In this document: positions 54,362 through 63,961 of the stretch, one piece after another
Position numbering within the stretch: position 1 is the stretch's first letter
Layout of the letters: every line of letters starts with the position of its first letter
From: Nonlabens sp. MB-3u-79
GTDB lineage: Bacteria; Bacteroidota; Bacteroidia; Flavobacteriales; Flavobacteriaceae
Length of the DNA: 64,000 nt
NCBI RefSeq assembly: GCF_002831625.1
Contig: NZ_CP025116.1
Span: 248,001-312,000, forward strand
Direction: 5' to 3'
The notes under the pieces: generated by a model
Seen by the model: the letters and a program-made list of their open reading frames with translations, nothing else
Databases searched by the model: none
What the model was told of the DNA's origin: nothing
Program-made: the position numbers and the translations under genes

Positions 54362-56002
54362 TTACTTAGCAGCATAGACAAGTTCGCCGTTAGAGTAAGT
54401 TGCGCGAACTTTCATTTGCGGTATTTTTTCTACCTCCACAGTCATTAAATCCTGATCCAATAGTATAAAATCGGCTGCTTTTCCTATTTCTAAGCTGCCT
54501 TTTTCCTTTTCTTCAAAATTAGAATAAGCCGCCCAAATGGTCATTCCTCTTAAGGCTTCTTCTCTAGAAAGTGCTTGATCTGCGAGGAACCCATTATCTG
54601 GATAACCGCTGGTATCTTTTCTAGAAACAGCTGCATAAAAGGTCAAAAATGGATTTACTTGTTCCACTGGATAATCTGTTCCTAATGCCAGCATTTTAGA
54701 TTGTTGAAGTAGTTTCTTATAAGCATAAGCACCTTTGATGCGCTCTTCTCCTACTCGATCTTCTGCCCAATACATATCGCTGGTAGCGTGCGTAGGTTGA
54801 ACTGAAGGTAAAATGTTTTCTTCATCAAACAAATCAAAGTCTGCAGGATCGACAATTTGTGCGTGTTCTACTCTCCATCTCCTGTTCTTTTGACCGCTTA
54901 ACAAGTCTTTATAGGTTTTCAATACCACGTAGTTAGCGCTATCTCCTATAGCGTGCGTATTCATTTGATAATCTGTTGCAGCAATACGCTTTGCAATCCC
55001 TTCAATATCTTCTACGCTGCTCAACAAAGCGCCAAAATGATCCTGTCTGTCTGAATAAGATTCTTTCATGGCAGCACCACGACTTCCCAATGCACCGTCT
55101 GCATAAAACTTTACAGATCGCACATTTAATCGATCTGTTTTTACAATGCCTTTATTTAAATAATAATCAAGGTTCTCAGGAGTATTGCTGATCATCGCAT
55201 AAACTTTCATCTTTAAAACTTTTGCTTGTTGAAGGCTGTCTATTAACTCAATGGTGGACCTCATCAATCCAGCATCATCTACTGTAGTAATCCCGTAACT
55301 GAAATTGATATCCTGCGCATCCATTAAAGCTTTTATATCTTCTTCAACGCTTGCAACAGGAAAAATATCTCTAACCAGTTTCATAGGGTTATCGACAAGA
55401 ATTCCAGTTAGTTTTCCTTCCTTCTGTTCTATATCACCGCCAGAAAACGAGGTGTTGGTATCAATTCCAGCCATTTTTAAGGCCGTTTCGTTTACAATCA
55501 TGGCGTGTCCATCGATTCTAGTTATGGCCACCGGAGTGTCTGGAAAGAGTTCGTTGAGTTCTTTATTAGTTGGGTATTCTTTAATCTCCCAATCGTTTTG
55601 ATCCCAACCTCTACCTATAATAAAAGCTTTATTATTTGCTTTTTGAAATTCCTGAATTTTGTCCAGCACTTCTTGATAACTCTTAGTCTCCACTAGATCT
55701 ACTCGTTGTACTTGCTGACCTAACCTGTAAAAGTGACAATGCGCATCTATCAATCCTGGATACATAAATTTTCCAGAAGCATCGACCGTTTTAGAAGCGA
55801 TCAAATTTTGTTTGGCCAGCTCTTCTTGCGAGCCCATAAAAATGATTTTACCGTCTTTAACGGCTATTGCTGTAGCTTTAGAAAATGCATCATCTACGCT
55901 GTAAATCGTTGCGTTTTCAATTATAAGATCGGCAGTAGGTTGTGGTTCTTCTTGACAAGAAACCGTCAACATAATAACTAAGAGGAATAGAATTTTTTTC
56001 AT
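54362..56002 (-). CDS. Amidohydrolase family lipoprotein (YtcJ-like)
   Basis: A 546-residue exported metal-dependent hydrolase with lipobox (LTVSC, Cys16). The amidohydrolase core has GLIDAHCHFYRLG with the HxH ligands, TDYPV and the YADGALGSRGAAM lysine/aspartate region, plus MNTHAIGDSAN with a further His. The C-terminal GSLEIGKAADFILLDQDLM is the usual end of amidohydrolase 3 proteins. It probably hydrolyses an amide or N-acyl substrate in the periplasm; the substrate is unknown. Confidence 0.87.
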   Translation of the reverse strand: MKKILFLLVIMLTVSCQEEPQPTADLIIENATIYSVDDAFSKATAIAVKDGKIIFMGSQEELAKQNLIASKTVDASGKFMYPGLIDAHCHFYRLGQQVQRVDLVETKSYQEVLDKIQEFQKANNKAFIIGRGWDQNDWEIKEYPTNKELNELFPDTPVAITRIDGHAMIVNETALKMAGIDTNTSFSGGDIEQKEGKLTGILVDNPMKLVRDIFPVASVEEDIKALMDAQDINFSYGITTVDDAGLMRSTIELIDSLQQAKVLKMKVYAMISNTPENLDYYLNKGIVKTDRLNVRSVKFYADGALGSRGAAMKESYSDRQDHFGALLSSVEDIEGIAKRIAATDYQMNTHAIGDSANYVVLKTYKDLLSGQKNRRWRVEHAQIVDPADFDLFDEENILPSVQPTHATSDMYWAEDRVGEERIKGAYAYKKLLQQSKMLALGTDYPVEQVNPFLTFYAAVSRKDTSGYPDNGFLADQALSREEALRGMTIWAAYSNFEEKEKGSLEIGKAADFILLDQDLMTVEVEKIPQMKVRATYSNGELVYAAK

Positions 56003-56252
56003 GGTCTAAAAATAAGGCGTAAATTTTATTAAAGCAATTATTAGAAAAGTTTGTGCTTCTAATCAAAAACACATTTTAACCACTCCTTCCTCTAGTAACA
56101 GCATCTGACTGGTGTAGTTTTACAGAACGAAAGGAATGTATAGATGAGCAAAACAAAGGCTAATGAGTTTTGATCGCAAAGGTTTTGCAATTTTCGAATC
56201 TAGTGCGATTTCAAGAGGTAAGGTTGAAGTCTGCCCTTGGGAATAAAGCGGC

Positions 56253-56291
56253 ATAAAAAAACTCACTACAAGTTTCTAGAGTGAGTTTTAT
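56253..56291 (-). terminator. Intrinsic terminator of the barrel/TPR gene pair
   Basis: AAAACTCACT ... AGTGAGTTTT arms around ACAAGTTTCTAG. The A run at 56255-56261 supplies T on the minus strand. Confidence 0.78.
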
Positions 56292-56315
56292 ATGGATTTA
56301 CTTTTTATTTATTCC

Positions 56316-56329
56316 GCTTTCGCGAAAGC
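56316..56329. repeat. Dispersed palindrome, copy 10 (intergenic, end of the barrel gene)
   Basis: Exact GCTTTCGCGAAAGC, seven bases beyond the barrel gene's stop codon, between that gene and its terminator. Confidence 0.9.
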
Positions 56330-56335
56330 GAAACT

Positions 56336-58063
56336 TTAAAAATCAAATTTATAAACGGCTCCTCCCATAATCTGTAAATTCTGAACTGGATAGTCTAAAT
56401 AATATTCATAGTTACCACCGGTTAGATTCTGACCTCGTAAGAATGCCGTTAATTTAGGATTGATCTTGTAATTGATATCTAGATTAAGGTCTATAAAAGA
56501 GTCCAAAGTTTCAGCTCCTACCCCGTTCCTAAAAGCCTCTCTTTGTCCTACAAAATATAGGGTTGTACCTATATTCCATTGATCAGTGATCTGGTAATTA
56601 CCTACGAGATCTGCGGTGAATTCTGGCAAGTGAGACGCCACATTGTTAAAGGAATCGCCATTCTCTACTTCATAACTAAAACCGGTAGCGTTTAACGTCA
56701 GGTTGAAAGCTGTATTTACATCAAAACTTAAGCTGGCTCCGTATTGAGCTGTATTCAAATCAGCATATTGTGTGTAGAACACATTCCCATGTTGATAAGC
56801 TTCCACTCCTGTAGTGAATGTTGCTCCCGCATCTTTATTATAAAAATACCTGTCGTTTTCAATTTTATAACCACCGAATACTTGGTAACCAAAATTCTCT
56901 GAGAGTTTTCCTTTAAAACCTAATTGCGCATCTACTAATCTGTTGGTTGGGGCAACGTTAACTGCTGGTGCGAGAAACACATTCTCATTTGCAAATTGTT
57001 GAAGGGAGTTCATATCCAGTCCACCACCAATGGTCACATAAGGGATAAACATTTCTTCTACTACTATATAACTAGCAACAACATCTGGATAGACATATAC
57101 ATCACTTTCAGAAGCTTCGTTATTGTTTAGATAATTCACTGTTGCTCCTAACTTTACTTTATAGTTATCTCCATAAAGATGGATGGCTGGATTCAATCCC
57201 GCTTTTAAATAAGAATAGTTTTCTGGAGCTGGAATCAATCCTTGCGTATCAAAACTACCGCTCAAATAATCTACCTCTACTCCAAGGGCAACTTCAGTTT
57301 CCATAATATCAAAACCTAATTGAGGTAACGCACTAACACGTATCTCACTAGCGTCATAACTAGAAGTCGTTCCTCTTAGGTTGACATCGATATCCTTAAA
57401 TACACCCTCAAAGAAAGTAGCCTTACCACCAAGACCGTAAGACAAATAGTTAAACCCTACATCCGTATCTTCTGTAAGTGGGTTGGTCGTATTCTCGTAA
57501 TCTCCATACAAGTTAGCTCCTTGATACCTTGCACCAGCAGTAATTCCCCAGCTCATATCTCTGTTGCGCATCCCATAAGAAACATCTAGTGAGGTATCTG
57601 AATAAGAATCATCTGCAATAGCCTCATCTATACCCCCTTGAGAAGAGATGTGATTGAAGAAAACACCTAGATCGCTGTCTTTATCTACTTCAAAGTTAGC
57701 AGCAAATTCGCCCAATACATTTACATAATTACCAAGACCTAGTCTCGCGTAATTTTTAAAGTATTTAGCTCTCTTAGTAGGCTTTAATCTAGAAAGATTT
57801 CCTTTTGCAGGCGTAAAAGTACTGGCTACAGGAACTGAAAAGATACTATAGGTGACTGGTTGCTTTTTCACCTTAGTAGTGTCGCTAAAAGCAGGGTTGC
57901 TTTTTACTTTAAAAGCATCACTAATAGACGGATCATAAGGTTTAACAAGTGTGATCGTCCCACCGTTTAATCTATTTTCCTCTTCCTCTGTTGTTTGTGC
58001 TATTGCGATTGTTGCACTTAAAGCAATAGCAGCAAGAATGGTGTTTTTTATATTGAAATTCAT
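56336..58063 (-). CDS. Outer-membrane beta-barrel (TonB-dependent-receptor-like, no plug)
   Basis: A 575-residue exported barrel. Signal peptide ends AIAIAQ. A short linker with TITLVKPYDPSISDAFKVKSNP precedes many aromatic strands; the last, NLQIMGGAVYKFDF, ends in Phe. The strand pattern is that of a TonB-dependent-receptor barrel, but no plug domain is seen. It lies seven bases after the TPR gene, a pair found together in many flavobacteria, so a joint envelope function is likely. Confidence 0.78.
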   Translation of the reverse strand: MNFNIKNTILAAIALSATIAIAQTTEEEENRLNGGTITLVKPYDPSISDAFKVKSNPAFSDTTKVKKQPVTYSIFSVPVASTFTPAKGNLSRLKPTKRAKYFKNYARLGLGNYVNVLGEFAANFEVDKDSDLGVFFNHISSQGGIDEAIADDSYSDTSLDVSYGMRNRDMSWGITAGARYQGANLYGDYENTTNPLTEDTDVGFNYLSYGLGGKATFFEGVFKDIDVNLRGTTSSYDASEIRVSALPQLGFDIMETEVALGVEVDYLSGSFDTQGLIPAPENYSYLKAGLNPAIHLYGDNYKVKLGATVNYLNNNEASESDVYVYPDVVASYIVVEEMFIPYVTIGGGLDMNSLQQFANENVFLAPAVNVAPTNRLVDAQLGFKGKLSENFGYQVFGGYKIENDRYFYNKDAGATFTTGVEAYQHGNVFYTQYADLNTAQYGASLSFDVNTAFNLTLNATGFSYEVENGDSFNNVASHLPEFTADLVGNYQITDQWNIGTTLYFVGQREAFRNGVGAETLDSFIDLNLDINYKINPKLTAFLRGQNLTGGNYEYYLDYPVQNLQIMGGAVYKFDF

Positions 58064-58069
58064 TATTTG

Positions 58070-61000
58070 CTAGTTTTGACCTGTCGGTACGACAGATGAA
58101 TTTGTTTTTGCAGCTTCAGTTTTGATTTTGGCAAGCTCATTTTGTGCTGTTACGACAACATCGGGATATTGCTTAAAATTGGCGATAACAGCATCAAGGA
58201 TAGTGGTTGCATTAAGCGTTTGGTTCAGTGCGTAGTAGCTTTGCGCCATGAGCACCAAGCCTTTTGCACTCCATAATTTATAACCTCCATAGTTTTTACT
58301 CAATCCGTTTACCGTAGTAATTACAGCTTCGTGTTTTCCTTCTTTGTTTTCAAAATAAGCTTTGTAATAGGTAGCCTCTGCAGCAAGACTTCCAGTAGCC
58401 GTCTGTCTTACTTTTTCATAACCAGCTTTTGCTGCTGCCTCATTTCCTTGTTTCCAAGAAGATCGAGCGATGATGATCTCTGCATCAGACCTTACATTGT
58501 TTTCAATACTGGAATCGCTCAAGACTTTATTAGCATAGGTAACAGCATCTCCATACTTTTCTGTTTCATAATACGCCTTCATCAAGTTAGATTGTGCATA
58601 AATCACATTTTGAGGGAAGTCTGCTAATTGTTCGAGTTGCTTTAATACCGGAATCGCTTTTACGTAATCTTTTGTTCCCAAGTGTATTTCACTAAGTCTC
58701 GCTAGTGCTTGCTCGGTAAACTCGCTGCGCTCTTTACTGGTGACGTAGTCATAATGAACAATGCTTTCTGCCTTTTTATCTTGAGAAAATTGTGCCTGTG
58801 CCAGATAGAAATGAGCTTTTAAAGCATACTTCCCATTAGGAAATTGCTGTAAGTACTTTTTCATTTCCCGAGCCGTGCCGCTCATATCTCCTTGAATAAA
58901 TGGCTGCTCTGCACTTTCATAAGCAGTATCATCCAGCTCATTATCAGTTATCTCTACTCCATCGAGACCTCTTACCCATACCGCATAATCATTTGTACGT
59001 CCTTGATCAATGTACACTTGTCTAGAACTACTGATGGCTTGTATTGCTTGTGGTGTGCCTGCATACTTCTCAGCAACTTGTTGGAACACCGTTAAGGAAA
59101 CTTCTAATTTACCCTCATTATACAATTGCAATCCTTTACGCATCATCGCTTGTGAGGTGTAACTGCTGTTAGGATACTCACTGATGAGTTTGTCATAGGC
59201 AAGTACTCCTTTAACTGCTTGGTTGGTATTGATGTAGGTATTCCCTAATTCATACATGACATCATCCCGATAGCTCGAAGTTCTAAATTTGGTAATGAAT
59301 TCTTCCAAATCTTCAATTTTGCGTTCATTCCTTTGAACAAAACCATAGGAAATTGCTTTTTGAAAAGCAGCATAGTCTGCATTGAAACCATTCATCTCTA
59401 TTGCTTTATTATAAGCTTCCATGCCCGGCCAGTAATTCTTCGTTACAAAGTTAGCATCTCCTATTCTTAGGTAAGCATCGTTTAGACGCACACGATTATT
59501 TTTGGTTGAAGCTTGTTGGATATAATCTGTGAAAGAACTGATGGCTTCTTCATATTTTTTAAGCTTGAATTGGGTATACCCCATATCATAATTATATAAA
59601 TCGTCTTCTTCTATAGAAGTGCGCATAGAACTCACCTTATTAAAATTGTCATACGCACCTACAAAGTCATTTAATTCATACATACTTTCCGCTTTCCAGA
59701 AAGCAGCCTTTTTCTTCAGTTCTGGGTCACTAATATATTCAACCGCCTTGTTCAGATTTGTTAACGCATCTCTATATGCACCAGCGGCATATAAATTAAG
59801 CCCATGGAATAAGGCTACTTTAGCATAAACCGCCTGGTTACCTTTTATTCTTCCGTCTTCTAATAACTTAAGAGCTTCTTCATAATTTTTTGAAGAGAAG
59901 TAAGAATCAATAAGAAACGCATTCATTTCTTCCTTTTTAACGCTATTAGGATAGGTCTCTAAATACGCAAGAATGACACCAGGCACACTATCGTAAGGGT
60001 TACCGTTTTCATAACTCAGCTTTGCGTAATTATAAGAAGCATCTTGAGAGATTTGATCATCAAGACCCATCTCACTTGCCTTTTTAAAAGCATTGAGCGC
60101 ATCTTCATTACGGTTCAATTTGATATAGCTTTGCCCCAAATGATAGTAAGCGTTTTGAGCGGTAGCATTTACACCGTCTATGATCTTATTAAAAGTTTCT
60201 ACGGCTTTCTCAAAGTCACCTTCCTTGTAATACGCGTATCCTAACTGATAGTAATCGTTATTATTCCAGCGCCCACGCACCCCTTTGTACTCTATGAGAT
60301 AAGGTAGTGCCTCTTCATACTTTTCCTGATTAAAAAGTGACTGACCTATAATTCGGTTCAATTCTGATTGCTCGTTGCGATTAGATTTAGGCAATTGTGA
60401 CTTTGCCAGCTCAATGGCTTTATCAAATCTTCCTAACTTATAATTTAAATCTGCTTGATAGTAAGAAAGTTTCTCATCTGTTTCTGGAGAAGATCCTACT
60501 TCATCAAAAAGATCACTTGCCTCTTGCAACTCGTCACTTTCATAAGCGATATACCCGAGATAATATTTTGCTTTGCTTCCATACTCGGGATCATCACTCA
60601 CACGATTTAAGAACGGCTTGGCCTCATCATACTTTCTGGACTGCACTAAAGTGTAACCTGTATTAAAATAATAAGGATTGATTTGCTTTCGCGAAAGCGT
60701 TCCCGTATCCACCTTTTGATACCATGTAGCCGCTTTTCTATAATTACCATTATCAAAATAATAATCTGCCACATCTATAACCGCAGAGTTTCTCTTAGTT
60801 GAAGTAGGGTATTCTTCTACAAAACGCTCCACCAACTGGTCGGCATTACGCTGGTTGAGTCGTACAGCACAATTTGCTATATAGTAGGAAGCGTTACCTT
60901 TAACCACCTCATCTTTAGAAGACTGCATTGCTTTTTCAAAAAGTCGTTGTGCAGCGAGGTATTGATCTTCCTGATAAAGATCCAAGGCTTGATTGTAAGT

Positions 61001-61093
61001 CGCGAGATCATCAGTAAATATTTTGGACTGTTGTGCGTTAGTAATCGTAGTGAAGCTCAATACAAACAACAGTGCCATTGCTAGTTTTCTCAT
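58070..61093 (-). CDS. Large exported tetratricopeptide-repeat protein
   Basis: A 1007-residue protein with signal peptide (TTITNAQQ) and a long run of TPR units spaced about 34-37 residues, such as NASYYIANCAVRLNQRNADQLVE and AYYHLGQSYIKLNRNEDALNAFKKA. The repeats include TolA/YbgF-like units, and one helical linker carries LSRK encoded by the dispersed palindrome. It likely scaffolds envelope proteins in the periplasm, in particular the barrel encoded next to it. Function not shown. Confidence 0.85.
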   Translation of the reverse strand: MRKLAMALLFVLSFTTITNAQQSKIFTDDLATYNQALDLYQEDQYLAAQRLFEKAMQSSKDEVVKGNASYYIANCAVRLNQRNADQLVERFVEEYPTSTKRNSAVIDVADYYFDNGNYRKAATWYQKVDTGTLSRKQINPYYFNTGYTLVQSRKYDEAKPFLNRVSDDPEYGSKAKYYLGYIAYESDELQEASDLFDEVGSSPETDEKLSYYQADLNYKLGRFDKAIELAKSQLPKSNRNEQSELNRIIGQSLFNQEKYEEALPYLIEYKGVRGRWNNNDYYQLGYAYYKEGDFEKAVETFNKIIDGVNATAQNAYYHLGQSYIKLNRNEDALNAFKKASEMGLDDQISQDASYNYAKLSYENGNPYDSVPGVILAYLETYPNSVKKEEMNAFLIDSYFSSKNYEEALKLLEDGRIKGNQAVYAKVALFHGLNLYAAGAYRDALTNLNKAVEYISDPELKKKAAFWKAESMYELNDFVGAYDNFNKVSSMRTSIEEDDLYNYDMGYTQFKLKKYEEAISSFTDYIQQASTKNNRVRLNDAYLRIGDANFVTKNYWPGMEAYNKAIEMNGFNADYAAFQKAISYGFVQRNERKIEDLEEFITKFRTSSYRDDVMYELGNTYINTNQAVKGVLAYDKLISEYPNSSYTSQAMMRKGLQLYNEGKLEVSLTVFQQVAEKYAGTPQAIQAISSSRQVYIDQGRTNDYAVWVRGLDGVEITDNELDDTAYESAEQPFIQGDMSGTAREMKKYLQQFPNGKYALKAHFYLAQAQFSQDKKAESIVHYDYVTSKERSEFTEQALARLSEIHLGTKDYVKAIPVLKQLEQLADFPQNVIYAQSNLMKAYYETEKYGDAVTYANKVLSDSSIENNVRSDAEIIIARSSWKQGNEAAAKAGYEKVRQTATGSLAAEATYYKAYFENKEGKHEAVITTVNGLSKNYGGYKLWSAKGLVLMAQSYYALNQTLNATTILDAVIANFKQYPDVVVTAQNELAKIKTEAAKTNSSVVPTGQN
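60685..60698. repeat. Dispersed palindrome, copy 11 (inside the TPR gene)
   Basis: Exact GCTTTCGCGAAAGC encoding LSRK in TLSRKQINP. Confidence 0.9.
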
Positions 61094-61218
61094 AATAAGA
61101 AGGATTCTAATTGTTAAAGTAAAATTATGATTTCCTGAGATAGAACGACTTAAAAGCTCATTAATTATTCATAATCTTATCCACATCTTGATTAACTTTA
61201 CATCAAATTAACTTTTTT

Positions 61219-61902
61219 ATGCCCAGTCACGTTTTATCATTAAGTAAAGTAGATGTTTTCCAGAAGGATAACCTCATTCTTAAAAATGTCAATTTAGAAA
61301 TCGAGAAAGGTGAATTTGTTTACTTGATAGGTAAAACCGGTAGCGGTAAGAGCTCTTTAATGAAGACTTTATACGGTGATATCCCTCTTCAAAAAGGAGA
61401 AGGTATGATTGTTGATTTTGATTTAGCCCGCTTGCGCGAAAAGGAAATCCCACACCTGCGTCGCAAACTAGGCGTTGTTTTCCAAGACTTTAAGCTATTA
61501 TCTGATCGCACTATCAACAATAATTTAAAGTTTGTTCTCGAGGCAACTGGATGGAAAGGAAAGAAAGAAATGATGATGCGCATAGAACAAGTTCTCGATA
61601 AAGTAGGGATGAAAACTAAAGGTTTTAAATACCCTCACGAACTTTCTGGTGGTGAACAGCAACGCGTAGCAATAGCTAGAGCATTACTCAACGAACCAGA
61701 ATTAATCATTGCAGACGAGCCTACTGGAAATCTAGACCCACAAACCAGTGTGGAAATCATGGAGGTTTTACAACAAATCAATAAGAACGGAAATACAATT
61801 CTTATGGCTACTCACGATTATGCATTAATTCTTAAATATCCTTCTAAAACACTGAAGTGTGACGACGGAGAAATATTTGAGGTAGTACAAAAAGCCGTTT
61901 GA
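61219..61902 (+). CDS. ftsE: Cell-division ABC ATPase FtsE
   Basis: A 227-residue ABC ATPase. Walker [10 protein letters not shown] (38-46), Q-loop VVFQDFKLL, signature [16 protein letters not shown], Walker [14 protein letters not shown] and the switch His in MATHDYAL are all present, in the FtsE form. With FtsX it regulates periplasmic cell-wall hydrolysis at the septum. No ftsX follows; the next gene is a glycosyltransferase coupled by a TTGA overlap, so FtsX must lie elsewhere. Confidence 0.93.
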   Translation: MPSHVLSLSKVDVFQKDNLILKNVNLEIEKGEFVYLIGKTGSGKSSLMKTLYGDIPLQKGEGMIVDFDLARLREKEIPHLRRKLGVVFQDFKLLSDRTINNNLKFVLEATGWKGKKEMMMRIEQVLDKVGMKTKGFKYPHELSGGEQQRVAIARALLNEPELIIADEPTGNLDPQTSVEIMEVLQQINKNGNTILMATHDYALILKYPSKTLKCDDGEIFEVVQKAV

Positions 61903-63020
61903 AACGCGAGCTGCATATCGTAAGTTTTGATATTCCGCTTCCAGCAAATTACGGGGGTGTTATCGATGTTTTTTATAAAATAAAGGCATTGTACGAGCAA
62001 GGGATTGAAATTACCCTGCACTGTTATCAATACAGTGACAGATCCCCTCAAGAAGAGCTTAACCACTACTGCAAGGAAGTTTTTTACTACCGCCGTAAAA
62101 TAGGTTTCTACGGTATTTCTGCCAGCTTACCTTATATTGTTTATTCCAGAAGAAGTAAAAAACTACTTCATCGATTACAAAAGACATATGCTCCTATTTT
62201 ATTTGAAGGCTTGCATACTTGTTATTACTTAAATCACAAGTCTTTAAAGAGTCATTTTAAAATAGTGAGATGTCATAATATCGAGCATGAATATTATAAA
62301 AAACTAGCTGAACACACTTCAAAGACAAAAAAAATCTATTTCCAAACAGAGAGCGATCGATTGCAACGCTATGAGACTGTTTTAGAAAATGCTCAAGTTT
62401 TAGCCACTATATCAGATGATGATCAAATTTATTTTGAGGCTAGATATGTGCAACCAGAAGTAAAAAAGGTGAATGCTTTTCATACGGATCAAGAAGTGAC
62501 GAGTCTTTTAGGAAATGGAGATTACAGCTTATTTCATGGAAGTTTGAACGTGAGTGAAAACGACCATAGCGCTAGGTTTTTAATAGAGCATATTTTCAAT
62601 GATTTGGATAATCAATTAATTATTGCCGGAAAAGAACCCTCTTTTGAACTACAAAAGCTCTGTGCTAAAAAAGATAATGTTACTTTAGTAAGCGATCCAG
62701 ACTGGGACCAGTTAAACAACCTTATTGCAAACGCACATATTCATTTGATGCACGCGTCTCAAAAAAGCGGTTTAAAACTAAAATTATTAAAAGCATTATT
62801 CTCGGGAAGGCATGTGATTGCAAATAAAGACATGGCAACTGAAAAATCTATTTTTGATCATGTCGTTATAGCCAACTCTAATAAACAGTGGAAAGACGCC
62901 GTTTTAAAATTAATGAAGAAAAATTTCGACGAAGACCTATTAAAAGAACGTACCGCAACAATGATTGAATTTAAAAATGACAAAAGCCTGCACCTCCTAA
63001 TAGACTCCATAACATTCTAA
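61899..63020 (+). CDS. Glycosyltransferase, GT4-like
   Basis: A 373-residue GT-B-type enzyme. It opens [35 protein letters not shown], the usual first Rossmann strand and Gly loop. RCHNIEHEYYKKLAEHT, LFHGSLNVSEND and the donor-domain LVSDPDWDQLNNLIANAHIH and SGLKLKLLKALFSG follow. The start codon is TTG at 61899, overlapping the ftsE stop; no better start exists. Sugar and acceptor are unknown. Confidence 0.82.
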   Translation: MKRELHIVSFDIPLPANYGGVIDVFYKIKALYEQGIEITLHCYQYSDRSPQEELNHYCKEVFYYRRKIGFYGISASLPYIVYSRRSKKLLHRLQKTYAPILFEGLHTCYYLNHKSLKSHFKIVRCHNIEHEYYKKLAEHTSKTKKIYFQTESDRLQRYETVLENAQVLATISDDDQIYFEARYVQPEVKKVNAFHTDQEVTSLLGNGDYSLFHGSLNVSENDHSARFLIEHIFNDLDNQLIIAGKEPSFELQKLCAKKDNVTLVSDPDWDQLNNLIANAHIHLMHASQKSGLKLKLLKALFSGRHVIANKDMATEKSIFDHVVIANSNKQWKDAVLKLMKKNFDEDLLKERTATMIEFKNDKSLHLLIDSITF

Positions 63021-63961
63021 CTATCAAAATACTCGTTCACATACCCCTTTATAATAAAGCAGCAACTGTATTGCAAGCTATAAATAGCGTATTGAGCCAG
63101 GAGTATACTAATTTTGATCTTTTAATCATCAATGATGGATCCACAGATCAAAGCTTAGAACTTGTGGAACATATGGAAAGTGACCGAGTTTTAATTCGCT
63201 CTCAAGAAAATCAAGGTGTAAGTACTACTCGTAATAACGCCTTACAATTTGCACGAGAAAACAATTACGACAGTATCGCTTTTTTAGACGCAGACGATTA
63301 TTGGAGGCCCGATCACCTTTCCTTATTGGCCCTTCTATTTACCAAATTCCCAGCAGCTCAAGCTGTCGCTTCAAATTACAAATTAAAAAGATCTAATAAC
63401 ATATTAGAAACTAAGTGGAGTCATTTTGAAAATGAAAATGAACAGCTATTAGAACATTTTTTTGAACACAATTTCTTGAATAGTATTTTCACTTGTTCTA
63501 CTTTAATGATCAAAACCGAAGCTATTGAAAAAGTAGGATTATTTAATAAGAGGTTGACTCATTTTGAAGACATCGACTGGTTTGTAAGGATAGGTATGAA
63601 TTTGAACGTCGCTTTCAGTTTTCAAGTAACCGCGATTATCGATGAGTCTGCTGAAAATCGCTCTGATCAGACAGATATGAAAAACAGAGCATTACCTGAC
63701 TTTTCATCTTATGAGGACGAAATTAAAAAACACAAAGGACTAGAAAAATACTTGGACTTGAATCGTTTTTCTATTGCACTCGCCTATAGAATGGAAAATG
63801 ATATCAGAAATGCTACTTTGTACCAGCAAAAAATCAATTTAAAAAATTTAAGTACCAAACAACAAAAGCTCCTGCTAATGAGCAGGCTGCAGCTTAAATC
63901 CTTAAAACGCACCCAGAAGATTTTGGGAAATCTGGGATTGCATCTACGAGCTGGTGACTGA
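63014..63961 (+). CDS. Glycosyltransferase family 2, probably with a non-canonical start
   Basis: GT2 protein of about 315 residues: KILVHIPLYNKAATVLQAIN, LIINDGSTDQS, FLDADDYW and the later FEDIDWFVRIG are standard. The conserved first strand KILVHIPLYNK is encoded upstream of the first ATG/GTG/TTG in frame (TTG 63071). The frame is open back to 62981 but holds no such codon. ATT at 63014, seven bases before the previous stop ends, is the best-placed candidate; ATC or ATA codons shortly after are alternatives. Overlap with the preceding gene would fit coupling. Confidence 0.72.
   Translation: MLTIKILVHIPLYNKAATVLQAINSVLSQEYTNFDLLIINDGSTDQSLELVEHMESDRVLIRSQENQGVSTTRNNALQFARENNYDSIAFLDADDYWRPDHLSLLALLFTKFPAAQAVASNYKLKRSNNILETKWSHFENENEQLLEHFFEHNFLNSIFTCSTLMIKTEAIEKVGLFNKRLTHFEDIDWFVRIGMNLNVAFSFQVTAIIDESAENRSDQTDMKNRALPDFSSYEDEIKKHKGLEKYLDLNRFSIALAYRMENDIRNATLYQQKINLKNLSTKQQKLLLMSRLQLKSLKRTQKILGNLGLHLRAGD

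Larger units (their letters stand above)
56003..56335. other. Intergenic stretch, 333 bases
   Basis: No coding frame that I can support. Its last 80 bases hold the terminator and the palindrome beyond the barrel gene. Confidence 0.55.
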
